A stretch of DNA of 64,000 bases, from NCBI RefSeq assembly GCF_954871325.1, contig NC_088779.1, positions 30,211,752-30,275,751 on the forward strand, written 5' to 3'. Origin of the DNA: Gordionus sp. m RMFG-2023 (taxonomy: Eukaryota > Nematomorpha > Gordioida > Chordodea > Parachordodidae). Shown here piece after piece: positions 34,321 through 47,212 of this stretch; the stretch's first letter is position 1; every line of letters begins with the position of its first letter. A program made the translations under genes and the position numbers. The notes under the pieces are model-generated. The model had not been told where the DNA came from. It searched no databases and was given only the letters and a program-made list of their open reading frames with translations.

Positions 34321-35935
34321 CGGAGTGAATTTGACTCAAAATAAGATTTTTGTAAAACCTAAAAGTTCTGAATATTTTTAGTTCCAGTTCTAGTTTCCGT
34401 TTCCTAACATTTAAAAAAAAAAGTGGGTTAATGATTTCGGGTACATTCTTAAATTTGTTTAAGGATTTTTCCGGGAATTTCAGGTCCCTGGTTCTTAGAA
34501 TTATAAGAAGAGGTATAATCGTTCGTAATGAACATATTATATCATTCCTTTTTTTTTTGTGGCAAAAAGGAGGTTGAAAGGGAAAAAGGGGGATGTTAAA
34601 TATTTGTGAGTAATATTATTTTAAATTGGTTTTATTATTATTTTTTAATTAATAATAATCATTTTTTTATTATTTTATTTTAATCATATTTATTTACAGA
34701 TTCTATGAACATTATATCTCAATATTGAAGTAATTATAACTTACACTAAAGAAATTAAGCGTAAAATCAGCCATCACCCACCTTTAAAGTAATTAAATTA
34801 TACTGTAGTTCTCGGGTATAGGCTTTTTCTTTGTCCCACTCCTTTTAAATTATAGCCTATAGAGGTTTAAGCAACATTTTCGAAATGTTGTGCCTATATA
34901 ATTTATTTTTTTTAATATATGGTATTTTTTTTTGTTAGTCCCGGTTAGCGTCAACGTGTTGAATTTTTATACTATAAATTATTTTTTGAGGTTCCATTTT
35001 TTTATATATATACATAAGATTCAGATTTTGCAGGAAATGTTTATCCAGCATGTTTAGAATTCCTATTTTTATAAATTTTAGATAATTTTGCCGTAGAAAA
35101 TAATCTATGAAAAAAAAACTAATTTAAATTATATTTAAGTTTCAAAATTTCATGGCGAAATTGTCCAATTCCAAACATGATGGAATACGTTGCCGGAAAA
35201 ATCATATCGATGCAAGTATATTATATAAATATACTTGGGTGAAAATCACTAATTTTTTTTTAAAAAAAAGAAGCTTTTATTGAAATTAGTTATATCTTCT
35301 TTTTTCTTCTGGGAAGTCCAAATGGCCCCGACTCATTTGGAGTATCTAGTTAATTGGGACCGATTTAAGACAACAATTCCTTTAAATGAACACTGAGATT
35401 TCATGACAGGTTAGAAAATTTGGTTAAAATAAACCAATTTGATTTTGAAGAGGTAAAAGGTTGATTGTACGAGTTTCGGCGAGGCCGTAAATCAACAGTA
35501 AAAACAAATGCATCGAAAAAAAAAGAAATGGAAGAATGAAATAGCTTTAAAACGTATTAATCTTATCATCTTAGATCGGTTATTTGCTGGAGACAGAACT
35601 GGCGCAGAAAATATCATCTTTTAGATTTCCAAAATCAGATGATTCGATCTTTGCTACGCAATCGCTCGGGGATAAATAAGGTACACAGACTTTTCGCATT
35701 CTTCAATCCTAAGCGGAATCTTTTCAAAAAAAAAATAAATAGGACCGATGTAAATTAGAGGGCAAAGCAGTTAGGAATTAGGGGAGAACGGAGCTAAGCT
35801 GGTTAAAATCATAATCTTAGAATATGATAGTATTAATATTTTAAAAAATATTTCAATGGATACCCAGCCTTTATACCCTATATATAATTAATTACAATAT
35901 AACGTTGTTAAATGTCTTTATTTTTAAAAATTTAT
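34321..35935. other. No gene recognised
   Basis: AT-rich DNA with a slightly GC-richer patch (35300-35790) that gave no credible exon in either orientation. Confidence 0.4.
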
Positions 35936-36300
35936 TTTAATAAAGTTTTAATTTTGTAACTTGAAAAGCTCATATTAAGAGCAAGTTGGATATCAATGTG
36001 AAGTTCGTGTTCTAAACGGTTATAAACAAAAATGGCTAAAAATTGGGAAGATTTAATATATATTTTCTAAAAATCTTTCGATCATTATTGATACGTAAGG
36101 TGATGTGTGGATGCATCTTCACTGTATTACTTGTTAGGACTTTCAAGTTGATAATTTCTACCGTAGGGCTCTCTAGGATCTCCGAAGCAAGGGTGAGGAG
36201 ATCGCACTTATAATAGGACAAGAGTAGTGGAATTATATTTTTTTTAGTTAACGGGTCTATAAAATTACCAAAAATTATTAGATCTAGAAGTTTACTACCC
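35936..36300. repeat. Dispersed repeat of about 350 bp, copy 1
   Basis: It matches 46500-46846 in the same orientation. Landmarks are AAAGCTCATA, GTTCTAAACG, TGATGTGTGGATG, TTAGGACTTTCAAGTTG, GAGGAGATCGCACTTATAATAGG, AAGAGTAGTGGAA and TTAACGGGTCT. At the right, CCAGCGCCAAAAGGCACTGGAGGGCCCC resembles a G/C-rich transposon end. Confidence 0.8.
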
Positions 36301-36779
36301 CTGTTCCCAGCGCCAAAAGGCACTGGAGGGCCCCGTGATTAAGGGCCTATCTTTTAATCTTTATTGTTAATTTATGTATCTACAAATGTTACAATAACTA
36401 AAACCGATTATGTATAATAGCAGCTGATGGGGTATATACAGACTTTTGCAGAGGTGATAAAATATCTTATAAACTATGTTATAATTTTTGGTAAATAAAA
36501 AGATATTTATTAGCCTCGGAAATTTTGGGGTAAGATAGGGTGAAAACATGCTCATTTTAAGAAAATTAATTTGAAAAATAAATAATTAACATTGCGTATG
36601 CCTATTTATAAGCTAATGACTTTATTTCTGATCACCCGTCCACCATATGCAATTTCTGAGCTCTATATTTATAATTACTGATTCTACATATTAAATTCAT
36701 TAATATTGTATATACGTGTACAATGATAATATTTGAACAAATATTTATTTCTAGAATGACAAAGGTTAATGTATTATTG

Positions 36780-38520
36780 TGGGGGTGGGAGAGCGCTCTT
36801 CGGGGCCCGTTCTTTGTTCATCGATAGACCTTCCACGGTCGATGTCTTCTATCGAATCATCTATCGAAAGGTTGAGCATCTCATCGAAGATGTCTAAGTT
36901 GAAGTCCCTTCCAAGGTTTGCTAGCGCATCCTCGCATAGGGCATCTACCTCGTCGGTTACCTGGACTAGCGTCGACGCTTTTATCCAAGGGAGTGCAGCC
37001 TCTATTGGTGGTAATACTTCGGTGTCGAGGTCATATAGAGTATTTTGGGCTTGCTCGTCAGCAATCCATTGTCTACTAGGTTAGTCAGCCAAATTGTCCT
37101 CCTTGGATGGTATCCAGGTAGGATTTCTGGCCAAGTGTGCAAAATCCTGAAAGCCGATGGAGAACATTATCTTGGCGATAAGATGTTCTCATGCCGGAGA
37201 CCTGAAATCACTTTTCTTGACGATAGTGTAAGTGACTTGACTATCCTTTGCCAAGGACGGTATGGCTTTGTATTTGATCATACTGTATTTACACCCCACC
37301 CAGGTGGCTAATAGTTCCTGATGATTGATGTGGGGTATTGACAAGGCCTCGTCGAATGTAAAAGAATATTTTCCAACTAGGGCCTCTGCAATGCCTATAT
37401 GGGTTGAAGAAGCGTCAACGTGGATAACTGCGTTAACCTGGAAAACGAACGGAAAATGTTTCATCAAGGCTACTATCGCTACCACTGCCTTTGGATATGC
37501 CTTAACGTAATCGATGGGAGGAGCTTCGTTCGCGTTAGGCATCGTTGCATAGTATGATAAGAATATTCTCCAAAGTCCGATAATCGAGTAGATGTAGTGG
37601 ACTCCTAATACCTCGAGGGATTTATTTCTTTAGGTGGACATTGACTTCGAGGTATGTTTATATAGTATTAGTTGGCAGAATCGTAACCTTGCTTTGTTTT
37701 CTTTGTCTAGGTCTTAGATTTAAAATAGGTATCAGTCCCTAAATAGGTGATCCCTCCCGTGTGAACTGTGACAGACTTAGTTTTGTTGACCGTCAACCGC
37801 GGACTCCATATTCAGGAAAGATATCGTGTCTTGGAAAACGACGTGATCACTGGAATGGAATATAATGATGTCGTCAAGGTATACTGTATAATAATTGGCA
37901 GTTTTAATAGACTCTGCACATAGATCCAGAGCAATATTCTGCAGGGAGAACCGCGAAAACCCCGCCTCCATAGGGAGGATTTTATAACAATATTTCGCGG
38001 CCGCCATATAGAAAACCTCCTCCTGTTTTGTGCTAGAGGTATAGAATAGAACGCTGACTTCAGGTCGATCTTTGTGGCCTTGTTGGCTCCTGCTAGCAAC
38101 GGGGCAATCATAGGTATGGTCTTTAAACGGAAAGGATATTTGATAAAGTTCCTTGATACGTTAGAAAAGTCAGATATGACTCTGGGTGAGCCATCTTGTA
38201 TAGGAATTAGAAATAGGGGAGAGCAAAAGGCCGTGTCTCTTTGTTCACCGCTTTGACTAATTGAGTAATGATGGGAGTATAATTTAAGATGCAAGTCGAA
38301 TAAAAAGATTTCTGAAGAACCCCCCCCCCCCCCATGGTCATTAATGGCTTAGTTATCAAATTTTTGGGCAAAATCCCCTGAGGGCGATTTTCTTAGTGAA
38401 TGGGGACTAAGCGGGTTGGACCTTTAAAATTGACGCGGAAGGTCCCAATCGAGCTTGCGGATCCGCTTCATAGCTATTCATGGCATCGACTCCCATCAGC
38501 CTGAATAGTTTACCACATAA
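36780..38520 (-). mobile_element. Broken retroelement fossil: pol (RT and RNase H), Gypsy-like
   Basis: Reading the minus strand, a protease-like stretch (about 38500-38400) precedes reverse transcriptase with SPRVISDFSNVS, ATKIDLKSAFYSIPLA and YLDDIIIF (about 38294-37830). RNase H follows with VIHVDASSTHIGIAEAL, HINHQELLATW and KDSQVTYTIVKKS (37542-37189). The RNase H looks unlike the copy at 31400, so this is a different and divergent lineage. The copy is broken with several interruptions, and no LTRs were found. A C run at 38320-38333 lies inside it. Confidence 0.7.
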
Positions 38521-39102
38521 TAAAATATAGATTCTCAATCAATACCCCCGCTTACCAAGCTCATATATTTTCAATTAGTAAGCTCGCCTACCAGACAAAT
38601 CCCTACAAATGTTAGATAATTTAACCATACTAATTATACTTCTTTCCGGATATTGAAACATTTTCAAAAAAAGATTTTTATTTTAAGAAAAATATTTTTC
38701 TCAGAATGCTCAAAGAGAAGCCTCCTGATTTAACTTAAAAAATTTTGTGATTAGTAAAATATTTGATCTTCAAAGATTATTGGAAACAGAAAGAAAAAAA
38801 AAAGGTACTAATACGTATATATATTATTTTGGCTTTTCACCCTTTCGCTATCATATAATATTTGAGAATTTGGTTGATACTCCTTCTATTAAAATATATC
38901 CTCATTTTATTTCTTATATTTTTACAAATTAGACCAATAAAATAAATAATAAATATTTATATTTAAATAAAAAAAAAATTAATCACACACATAAAGATAT
39001 AAATTATCCCCCATTTTTCATTTTTTTTTTATTCTTCAATTTCTTTTATTTTAAAATAAAATTAAAATTATGTTTATTTTGTTAATTCTTTCTTTCTTTC
39101 AT

Positions 39103-42100
39103 TTATTTTATTTTCTCTCTTCTTTTTGAATCTTTTGGAACTTTTACGAATCCCGATACCTGTTCGATCAAGTCATAATAAAATTTTATGCAGTTATGAA
39201 AATCGGCCACGGAAATTCTCTCGTTGACACCGTGTACTCTCGGCAAATCATCTACAGTCATTGTTAGAGGAGAGAATCTGTATATGTTATCTACGATTCC
39301 GGAAAAATGTTTGGAGTCTGTGCTGGCCATTAAAATGGCTAATTATAAAATAATAATAAGAAGAAGAATAATATATATTAAATATTAATTTATCAGATTG
39401 CGTCTACGTTAGTATTAAAGTTATTGGATCAGTAGCATATTGAGTTGAATTTTACAAAAATAATATTATCATGATAACCTGGTACAACTATAGTTTCATT
39501 GAATATTCCCAAGATAGTCGCTTCGATTATTTTGAAAGCTTTGGTGTCGTAATCGGAAATAGGACTACGTATAGGAATTTCATCTGAAACTATTTTAACC
39601 CTTGAATCTCCTATGGTTTGATCATCAAATTCTAAAATCTTCAATTTAAAACCAAATTTAGAAATCATAATTTTATATCATAAATAATTAATTTTAGACT
39701 CGCACTAGCTTATAAATTCAAATAAATTTCGTTTCGAATAACATCGAGAATTAAGACGTTGAATTTCATTATTCCCTTAGTTTAAGGATAATATCATATA
39801 AATTAGGGATTAATTACCTCTTTTGGATCTTGCAGAGGGTGAATTCTGTGATTAATATTGGCTTCTGCGTAAATGGGTATCACGTTACTTTTTATTCCGC
39901 CATTGAAACTCATGACAGCAGCGGAAGTCCTAGTAATTGCATTTACTAAGTCATTGTCCAATGTTATACTTCATTTTATAGTTAGAAAGATAAAAAAGTG
40001 CCTTTTTTTTTTACCATTTTCACTGAAATATTAATTTAACATGTTTACAAAAAATATTTTTAATGATTTTACTTTTCTTTTATACAAATAAAATAATTTT
40101 AGTAATTTTAGATCTTTATATAATATTTTAACAACCATTATTATTTATATATCCCTAAAATTATATTTCATGTCAGACACATGTCTAAGATGAGCATACT
40201 GTCTAATTTTAATAATTTTTTTAAACTTTAATTGTAAAAAGAAAATAACCAACTTTGATAATACATTCCTAAATAAAGCCATATTTTCCATGTATATTCT
40301 ATAGGGTTGAGGGTATAAATGAGCTATGCGTCTCAAAATTTCAAAGTCTGGTGTTCCAAGTTGACCAAGAAAAGACGGGAATTCTTTCGTTTGAATTTTA
40401 GTCACAGCACCCGATAATATCGATATGGCGTTTTCTTTCCCGGAAAGGCTGGAGTGGCCTCCTATTGATTCCACGCTTATATTGACATTCATTACATACT
40501 TTTCTGACACGCACACGCTAATATGACAATTACGGAAAATACATATATATATATATATGTTAAGATTAAAATTTTGAAATCGTCTTTTAACAAATAAGTT
40601 GTACTCACGGAGCTAATTTTGTATTCCGAGGAAGTACATCTTTTACAACGGTAAGTCCTTCGTCAAGTAAAAAGTCTTAAATTCATTAAACAAAATAGGT
40701 ATATTGAAAAATAAAAATATTATTTTATTAACTAAGCATATAAATGCTTTTGATTGATTTAGGTTCGAATGATTAAGATCATTTATCTTCGTCTTATTTA
40801 GGAAGTGAGTTCAATGTTAAAACGGAATTTGATAAGAGTCGAGTATGGGATTGTGGAGTTATATTTAGGAGTAACTTATTTTTGAGGGAAAATGTCTTAA
40901 AAATATTTCTAAACATTAAATATCCTATCATAATCTCTAACATAAACCTCTGGGAAATTCTGCCGTAATTTTTAGAATAATAGAATTATTACTCTCATAT
41001 TTTAAGACCTAACTACCATGTAAGCCCCCTTTACAAAAGCTTTAAAATACAAAACCAGAGATAATAAAAAAAAGAATACTCTACCAATACCAAATCCTGG
41101 TATGGTTCAAGCCTCAAAAATCTTAATTAAAAATAATGTAAATAGTCACTTCCTCATTAATATTTCTCTAGACAAACTACAATTAAAAGAATGGCTAAAC
41201 CAATGACTACCCAGACTGACGATTCATTCATTCAAAATTGCATTTTTAAGCGTCGCTAAAAGCAAATTAGCTGGACCCACCATTTTGGTAAACACATATA
41301 GTAATTATTCTCGTGGTTATTAATAACTACTATCTATATTGATAACTTGTATTCCTTATACCAGGTGATTCTTTTAATAAAATTTGCGTCAGGTATAGGA
41401 ATAAATTAGGCTCTCGTTTAAAATTTAAATAATGATTAGTGTAACCAAGATGGCTGTCTCCAGCTGATTTGAATTGATGTGCACTTTTAATGAATGAATC
41501 GTCAGTCTAGGTATTATATATGTCATTGGGCTAAACCAAGCCCTTTTAACTTAAATATCTTTTAAAAACATATAGATTTAATAAATACATAATTTTTATA
41601 ATATAAAAAATTAATATATATTATATAATAATACACCCTCACTCTCTAAAAGAAGTACCGTCAGTCCTCTTAAATTAAACAGGCCCTGACAGTAGGGTAA
41701 ATTACTGTCAATCAGTGGATCCTGGCTTATCCACAAAAGGTACCATCATCCCTCTTTAATTAAATAGGCCCAGATAGTAGAGTATTTACTGACAGACAAA
41801 CAATGGATGCAAATTTAGTTTACTGGATATGCCCTCTATTAGGTGGTGGATGCCACTTAACCCTCGTGTTCCTTCAGTGAAGGATAAGACAAGACAAGAA
41901 TAAAATATAAATTATTTGTAATTAAGGATTTAACTGATATTTATCGCAATTTATCTAATATTTATTTTAAAATAACTAACTGTTTTTAACGTATACTATG
42001 CCGTCTGTTTCTATCAATTAAGCAACACATAATATCTTACCTATAGGTTTTCCTCCTTTTGGTGGGAATGAATATGTGTTCCCTAGTAGTGAGACTATTT

Positions 42101-43636
42101 TTCTAGCTCCATTCATTCCTCCAACTTCCTCGTCATGTCCAAAGCTCAAGATTAGCTTTTTGGTGTTAGGTCTCAGCCCTTGGCGTATCATATGTTCGAT
42201 AGCCTCCATAATTGACATTATGATGTGTTTCGAATCAATGGTTCCCCTCCCGTATAAATAATAATCCTTATTATCTATATCATCTACCGAAAATTTCTTG
42301 GAACTCTTGTTAGTCTTAGGGTCATAAAGTATCTGTATTTAAAAAATCAAACTTATTCCATATTTATATTTCTATCTACTATGTTTTATTTATAGTCGTA
42401 TCTCACATATAGGTCCATTTATAATACAAATTATAAAATTTAGTTTCAAGTTCTCAAGTGTTTTGAAAAGAGACATTATGTCATTATAATAAAAGGATAT
42501 TATTTATTTTTTTAAATACCTTGTGAAGATTTTTGGGCTTGTATATAATTTGTCCACCAAACGGATTGGCATCCCATTTATGAGGGTCAGTGGGAAGAAC
42601 GACATCCAGGTGGGCTTGTAATATCCATGGTTTGTTGGTAAATTTATCATCATCCTCTATTAATGGCATTATGGTGTATACTAAGCTCAGGTTACCCACT
42701 ATCTGTCTCTCTATCCAAGGTGTCGAGTGCATCAATGGATACGCTATATTGGAAAAACACAAAGATTTCGCATATTACAAAATTTTAAACGATCTCCATG
42801 ACTAGTGGTGTTAAACGGCGCAATTTGAGCCGAACTTTTAAAAACGACCAACTCAATATTTTATCTAGAAAATTATTACTCAAGCCTGAAGATTTCACTC
42901 ATGGATGGCACGAAGGTCTAGACATCTATTAGCCAAATCTGGAAATTTAGGCAATATTTCCTTGGCTAAAATATTGAGTTAGCCGTTTATAAAAATTGGC
43001 TCTAAAGGAGCCTTCTAGGCCGCATTCGTAGTGGATTCGATCCTTAACACGATTTAACAGCTGATCGATTTTTAAAAATCGGTTTATGAGAATCAATTTT
43101 TCTTTACTAAAAACCAATATTTCTTAGGTTGTTATCGTGTACAGAATTAAAGACAAAATTAATATTATTACAAAAAAATTGATCTCATAGACAGATTTTA
43201 AAAACCGATCAGCTGTTAAATCGTGTCGGATCGGGTCCGCTATGAATGCGGCCTTAACAACATTATCCAGGACAAAGGTTTTTAATAAACATATTTAAAG
43301 TTTACTAGATATATTTAAGAATTTTGATTTCTGCTACCTGATTCCAAATATTTTCTAAATTTGAGCAATTCAGGCACATTCGCTTCTCCCGGTTTTATCG
43401 ACACCGTTTCGAAAGTGATGGCTTTGGAAAACCTCTTTATAGCTGCATCCAAATCGATATCTTTAAAATGAGTGGATTCAAATTAAATAATAAAATATTT
43501 TATATTATATATTTCGTTTAAATTGAAAACCTGATTGTTTCTCGGAAATTTCTTTATCCTCTATGCCAGAGTCATTCTGCACCTTAGAAATACTACATAA
43601 CAGAAATGAAGCAATTATCAACAACAAATTTTGCAT
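39103..43636 (-). CDS. Secreted M20 peptidase, PM20D1/carboxypeptidase S type, 9 exons, 540 aa
   Basis: Members hydrolyse or form N-acyl amino acids (PM20D1) or cleave peptides (yeast CPS1) with a two-metal site. Exons, 5' to 3': 43636-43531, 43460-43338, 42743-42520, 42332-42041, 40676-40610, 40517-40254, 39968-39818, 39638-39479, 39338-39103; all GT-AG and in phase (1623 nt). Residues 1-18 are a signal peptide (NLLLIIASFLLCSI). Visible motifs are AHLDVV (H121, D123), YGRGTIDSK (D184), GHDEEVGG (E219, E220), LLDEG (D253), a dimerisation-domain ESIGGHSS (H292), SNVIP, IHP, STDSKHF and RVHGVNE (H498). These cover all metal and catalytic positions of the family, so it should be active. Residues 144-175 form a lysine- and aspartate-rich insert before YGRG, split by intron 3. 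Intron 2 contains nested MITEs and intron 4 a MITE. Which substrate it uses cannot be read from sequence. Confidence 0.93.
41200..41529. mobile_element. CCAATGACAT-family MITE, complete copy in peptidase intron 4
   Basis: It is in the opposite orientation to 33976-34314. The ends are CCAATGAC and GTCATTGG, with a perfect 6-bp target duplication GCTAAA (41194-41199 and 41530-41535). Internal landmarks CCACCATTTTGGTAA and GTAACCAAGATGGC are retained. Confidence 0.9.
42807..43270. mobile_element. GTTGTTAAACGGC-family element carrying a nested MITE
   Basis: GTGGTGTTAAACGGC starts the element, followed by ACTCAATATTTTATCTAGAAAATTATTA, GAAGATTTCACTCATGG, AGGTCTAGACATCTATTAGCC and CTAAAATATTGAGTTAGCC. 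Its right end (TTAACAACA) appears only after the inserted MITE at 43018-43253. Both sit in peptidase intron 2. Confidence 0.65.
43018..43253. mobile_element. MITE with GGCCGCATTC ends, copy 2, nested
   Basis: The 236-bp element has inverted ends GGCCGCATTCGTAGTGGATTCGATCC and GGATCGGGTCCGCTATGAATGCGGCC and strong subterminal GATTTAACAGCTGATCG / CGATCAGCTGTTAAATCG repeats; it is largely foldable. It shares its core with 21443-21636. No convincing target duplication was identified. Confidence 0.75.
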
Positions 43637-44639
43637 CGGATAAAATTATCTATTCTATTTATTTTGTAAAAAAAAATTAAAAATAATGATAGAAAGCTAA
43701 ATCACTGGATAATAACAAAATATAATATACTAATAAATTAAATTATATATTGATTATCAATAAATATTTTTATAAATCAATTTTTATCCCACTTCCCCCT
43801 CTATAAAAATCTAGAAATAAATGAACAAATGTCAATAACCTGGATTTTAAGCGCTTTCTTAAAGTATAAGCTATAATTAATATTTTAGCCAAAAAGATGT
43901 TACCCAAAACTCTAGATTCTACATATAGATGAACAAAATGTTTGAACCTCTAATAAACATATCTTGAGACCTAAATAACATTTATTTGGCTAAAATCCAA
44001 ATTTAAACTTTTTTAAAAAAGCTCCTAAATTGTGGTTTTTGACAACGCTTAAACACTTGATTTATAATTTGTTTTTAGAAATAATTTGTGTAAGTCTTTC
44101 TAAAATAAATGCTATATTTATCAGGAATTTCTAGATTTTAAATCATATTTCTAGAAAGATTTAGGGTGTAAAAAAATCTGAATTTATCAAAAAATGTTTT
44201 CTAAGAAAGATCTGAGTAAGTATGGCTCATCTTTGAGATACCTAATGATAAGGGCCCTCAAAACTTTGTTCAAAATCAAATTATGTCCTTTTGGATACCT
44301 TTGAATATAGTTCGGGAAATAGTAATTAAGAATTACGAAATATAATATATATTTTTTTAAACGTTTTGTTTAATATAATATTTAAAATATTTAGAATTTT
44401 TTTTAATATCATTTTTAATTGGTAAATTAAGATAAGAATTATTTATATTTGTTTTAAAGTATATATACTTTTGTACCTAATATAATATATAGTAATTATC
44501 ACATCTATAGAAAAATTTTTGAATGTTAAAAAAAGTCTTATTTTATCAGAAAATGTTTTCCAAGGATATCAGTATAAATAGTTTAGTTTATTACCATTTT
44601 TTTCCATCTACTTATCATAAGAAATAAACATATATTTAA

Positions 44640-46375
44640 AAAAATGTGCATTTAAATTATAATGTATTCCTCATTTTTTATGGATATTTTTGCAAAAATC
44701 TCTTAGGAAAGGGATCGGAAAATTCTATTTTGTATTTTTATGCTCAACTATTGAAAGACAACATCAATATGGCAAAGGCAAAATAAAATGCGTTTATAAT
44801 AACAAAATAAGTAAGTGAAATAAATACCACTCGAAAAATCCAGGAATAATTTTGTTAAAATAGGGAATAAATGATTAGTAAATTATATAAAATAAACTTT
44901 TTAATATTTAAAATTTTATCGTTGTTAAATTTGATGTTTAAAAAAATAACATTTGCTTTAATATTTATATTATTCTAAACTATATATCGTCTATTATATA
45001 AGTTTTACGTAGTATATAAAACAAGATGGGTTTAGTATGTGTTTTTTTTTTGAAAATTGACCTTTCAACTTATATTTGTTAACCTGTTTATATATACTTT
45101 ATTTCTTTTGTAAGCTTCATTTTATCATTAGGCTATTTTAATAATAATAATTATAAAAAATTAGTATAAATTTCAGAAAATATTTTTCTTAAAATCAGTA
45201 TACATTATATCTACCATGCTTTTTAAACTTTTTTAATTAGTTATTACTAACTATAAGGAGGCGTTTTTTTTTTGTAATTATCTTATAATTTACGAAATTT
45301 AAATTTGTTTATGCCTGAATAAATTTTTATTTTAACCCTTTTAAAAGATGTAAGTTCAAGTTGTTCTAGTTCTACTCGTGTCAGATACGTAAAATATAGA
45401 ATTTTCTTATATTCATACCCATCGCCTGCTCCATTCTCACCACCTTCGGTAGCAAAGTTTAAAGATTTTTTTAAAGAATTAGGCAAAAGGATTAGTTAAA
45501 AAAACGGATCAGCCTAAGGAATTCCTTTTCTTGCGACAGAGACTTGCTACCGCCATTATTTGCTCTAACTATCTAAGTTCCATCTCTTCCATCGAATATT
45601 CTTCCATGTCTATGTCTTCTCCATTCCCTTCCCATTCCTAGCTTCCTCTTTTTTTAATCCCTTATTCTTATCCTTATAAACTCTATTTTATATATTTTTC
45701 ATTATATACGATTACAGTTTGATTACATATTACATCAGTTACTATTCAAATGAAGTAACCTATGACCGGGAAGAAAAAAAATTATTATAATTACAAGCAT
45801 TTTGCGAAAAAAATTTAAATGTTAACATAGGATATTGATATATGTTTATTAGGAATGAGACTTCCCTTGATCGTATGATTTGGATAATATTTTGGTGTCC
45901 ATATTTATGTCAAATATGGAACAGAGCTATTAAACAAGCCAATCAGAAAATTAGCCGAAATTTACGATCAAATGATTTTACGATTCATAGCCTTAGGCAA
46001 ATGACTTATAATTTATCTAATTTCCAAAGTACAAATAAATTTTTTTAAAAGTACTTTTCTTAATTTGTGTTGTTAACATGGGGAAGATGGTTGTAGGGGT
46101 ACGGAAATTTTAATCAGTGTTCTGATCTTATTATCTCCTTCTTTTCCAATATAACCCTGGAGTTAATATTCAGTCCTTTATTGAGAGCTTTTCTATGTTG
46201 AATATGGTTTAATTTTTTTTTTTTTAAATAGTCGTATTAATTCTTATTTATAAAAATTCTATATTATATAATATTCGTAGATTGTGAAAATTAGGTAGGA
46301 ATAAGTAGAATATTAACTTCCAATAAATAACAGAGTGGCGTTTTTTTGGATCATGATCTTTGAGTGAATACCAGT
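44640..46375. repeat. Duplicated block, copy 1
   Basis: It shares collinear, same-orientation sequence with 55960-57425: ATGGATATTTTTGCAAAAATCTCTTAG, GGATCGGAAAATT, ACGCTCAACTATTGAAAGACAAC-type, GGCAAAGGCAAAA, CCACTCGAAAAATCCAGGAAT, TTATGCCTGAATAAATTTTTATTTTAACCC and TAAATGAGCCAATCAGAAA-type segments. This copy has about 400 bp near 45410-45770 that the other lacks. Short open frames here (45283-45486, 45842-46048) are not conserved between copies, so no gene is claimed. Confidence 0.75.
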
Positions 46376-46499
46376 GGCATAGCCAGGATTTATTTATAGG
46401 GGGGGGGGGGGGTTTAAAAAATTTTGGGAGCTTCACCCCTATACTCTCTTTCCTCCGATCTTCAGCCGGTTTCCGAAAAAATGTCAAATGTTTTTTTTT

Positions 46500-46846
46500 T
46501 TTTATTTTAATAAAATTTTACTTTTGAAACCTGAAAGCTCATACTAAGAGTAAGTTAAATATCCTTTGAACAAAGTTTATGTTCTAAATGCTTGCTTATA
46601 AACGAAAATGCTAAAAATTTAGAATATCATATATATATCTTGAAAATATTGATATCCGTTAGATGATGCGTGGATGTACCCTCCTTTAATACATGTTAGG
46701 ACTTTCAAGTTGTTTCTACCGTAAGGCACTCTCTGAAGAAAGGATGAGGAGATCGCACTTATAATAGGTTAAGAGTAGTGGAAATATATTATTTTTAATT
46801 AACGGGTCTTTAAAATTACCAAAATTTATTAGATCTCGAGGCGTAT
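46500..46846. repeat. Dispersed repeat of about 350 bp, copy 2
   Basis: Second copy of 35936-36300. It is preceded at 46371-46425 by CAGTGGCATAGCCAGG and a run of 14 G, a start like that of the CAGTGGCGTAGCTA elements. The repeat may therefore be the body of a larger hAT-like element. Confidence 0.75.
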
Positions 46847-46929
46847 ACATGATATTATTTTGGTTAAAATCTTAATCGGTTTCTTTACTAAGAATCGACC
46901 CAAAATCGAACTTTTTAAAAACCCTATTT

Positions 46930-47065
46930 ATTAGAGGTTTACAAAGCCCGGCCGTGCCGTTTTGGCCCGTTAAGAATTTTTGCACAAGCATTCCGCCACC
47001 CGTTAAAATATCTGACAGGACCGCCCGTTATAATTTTTTTAAAAAAAATTTGCGCGGCTTGGGCC
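46930..47065. repeat. CCCGGCC/GCCCGTTA-rich patch
   Basis: GAGGTTTACAAAGCCCGGCC, TTTTGGCCCGTTAAGAA and GACCGCCCGTTATAA resemble the GC islands at 1935-2350. It is probably a remnant of a similar element. Confidence 0.35.
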
Positions 47066-47077
47066 CTTTAAAGTTTT

Positions 47078-47212
<135 letters not shown>

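Noticed and set aside
45283-46048. Short open frames in the duplicated block as host genes
   Set aside because: The other copy of the block does not preserve these frames.
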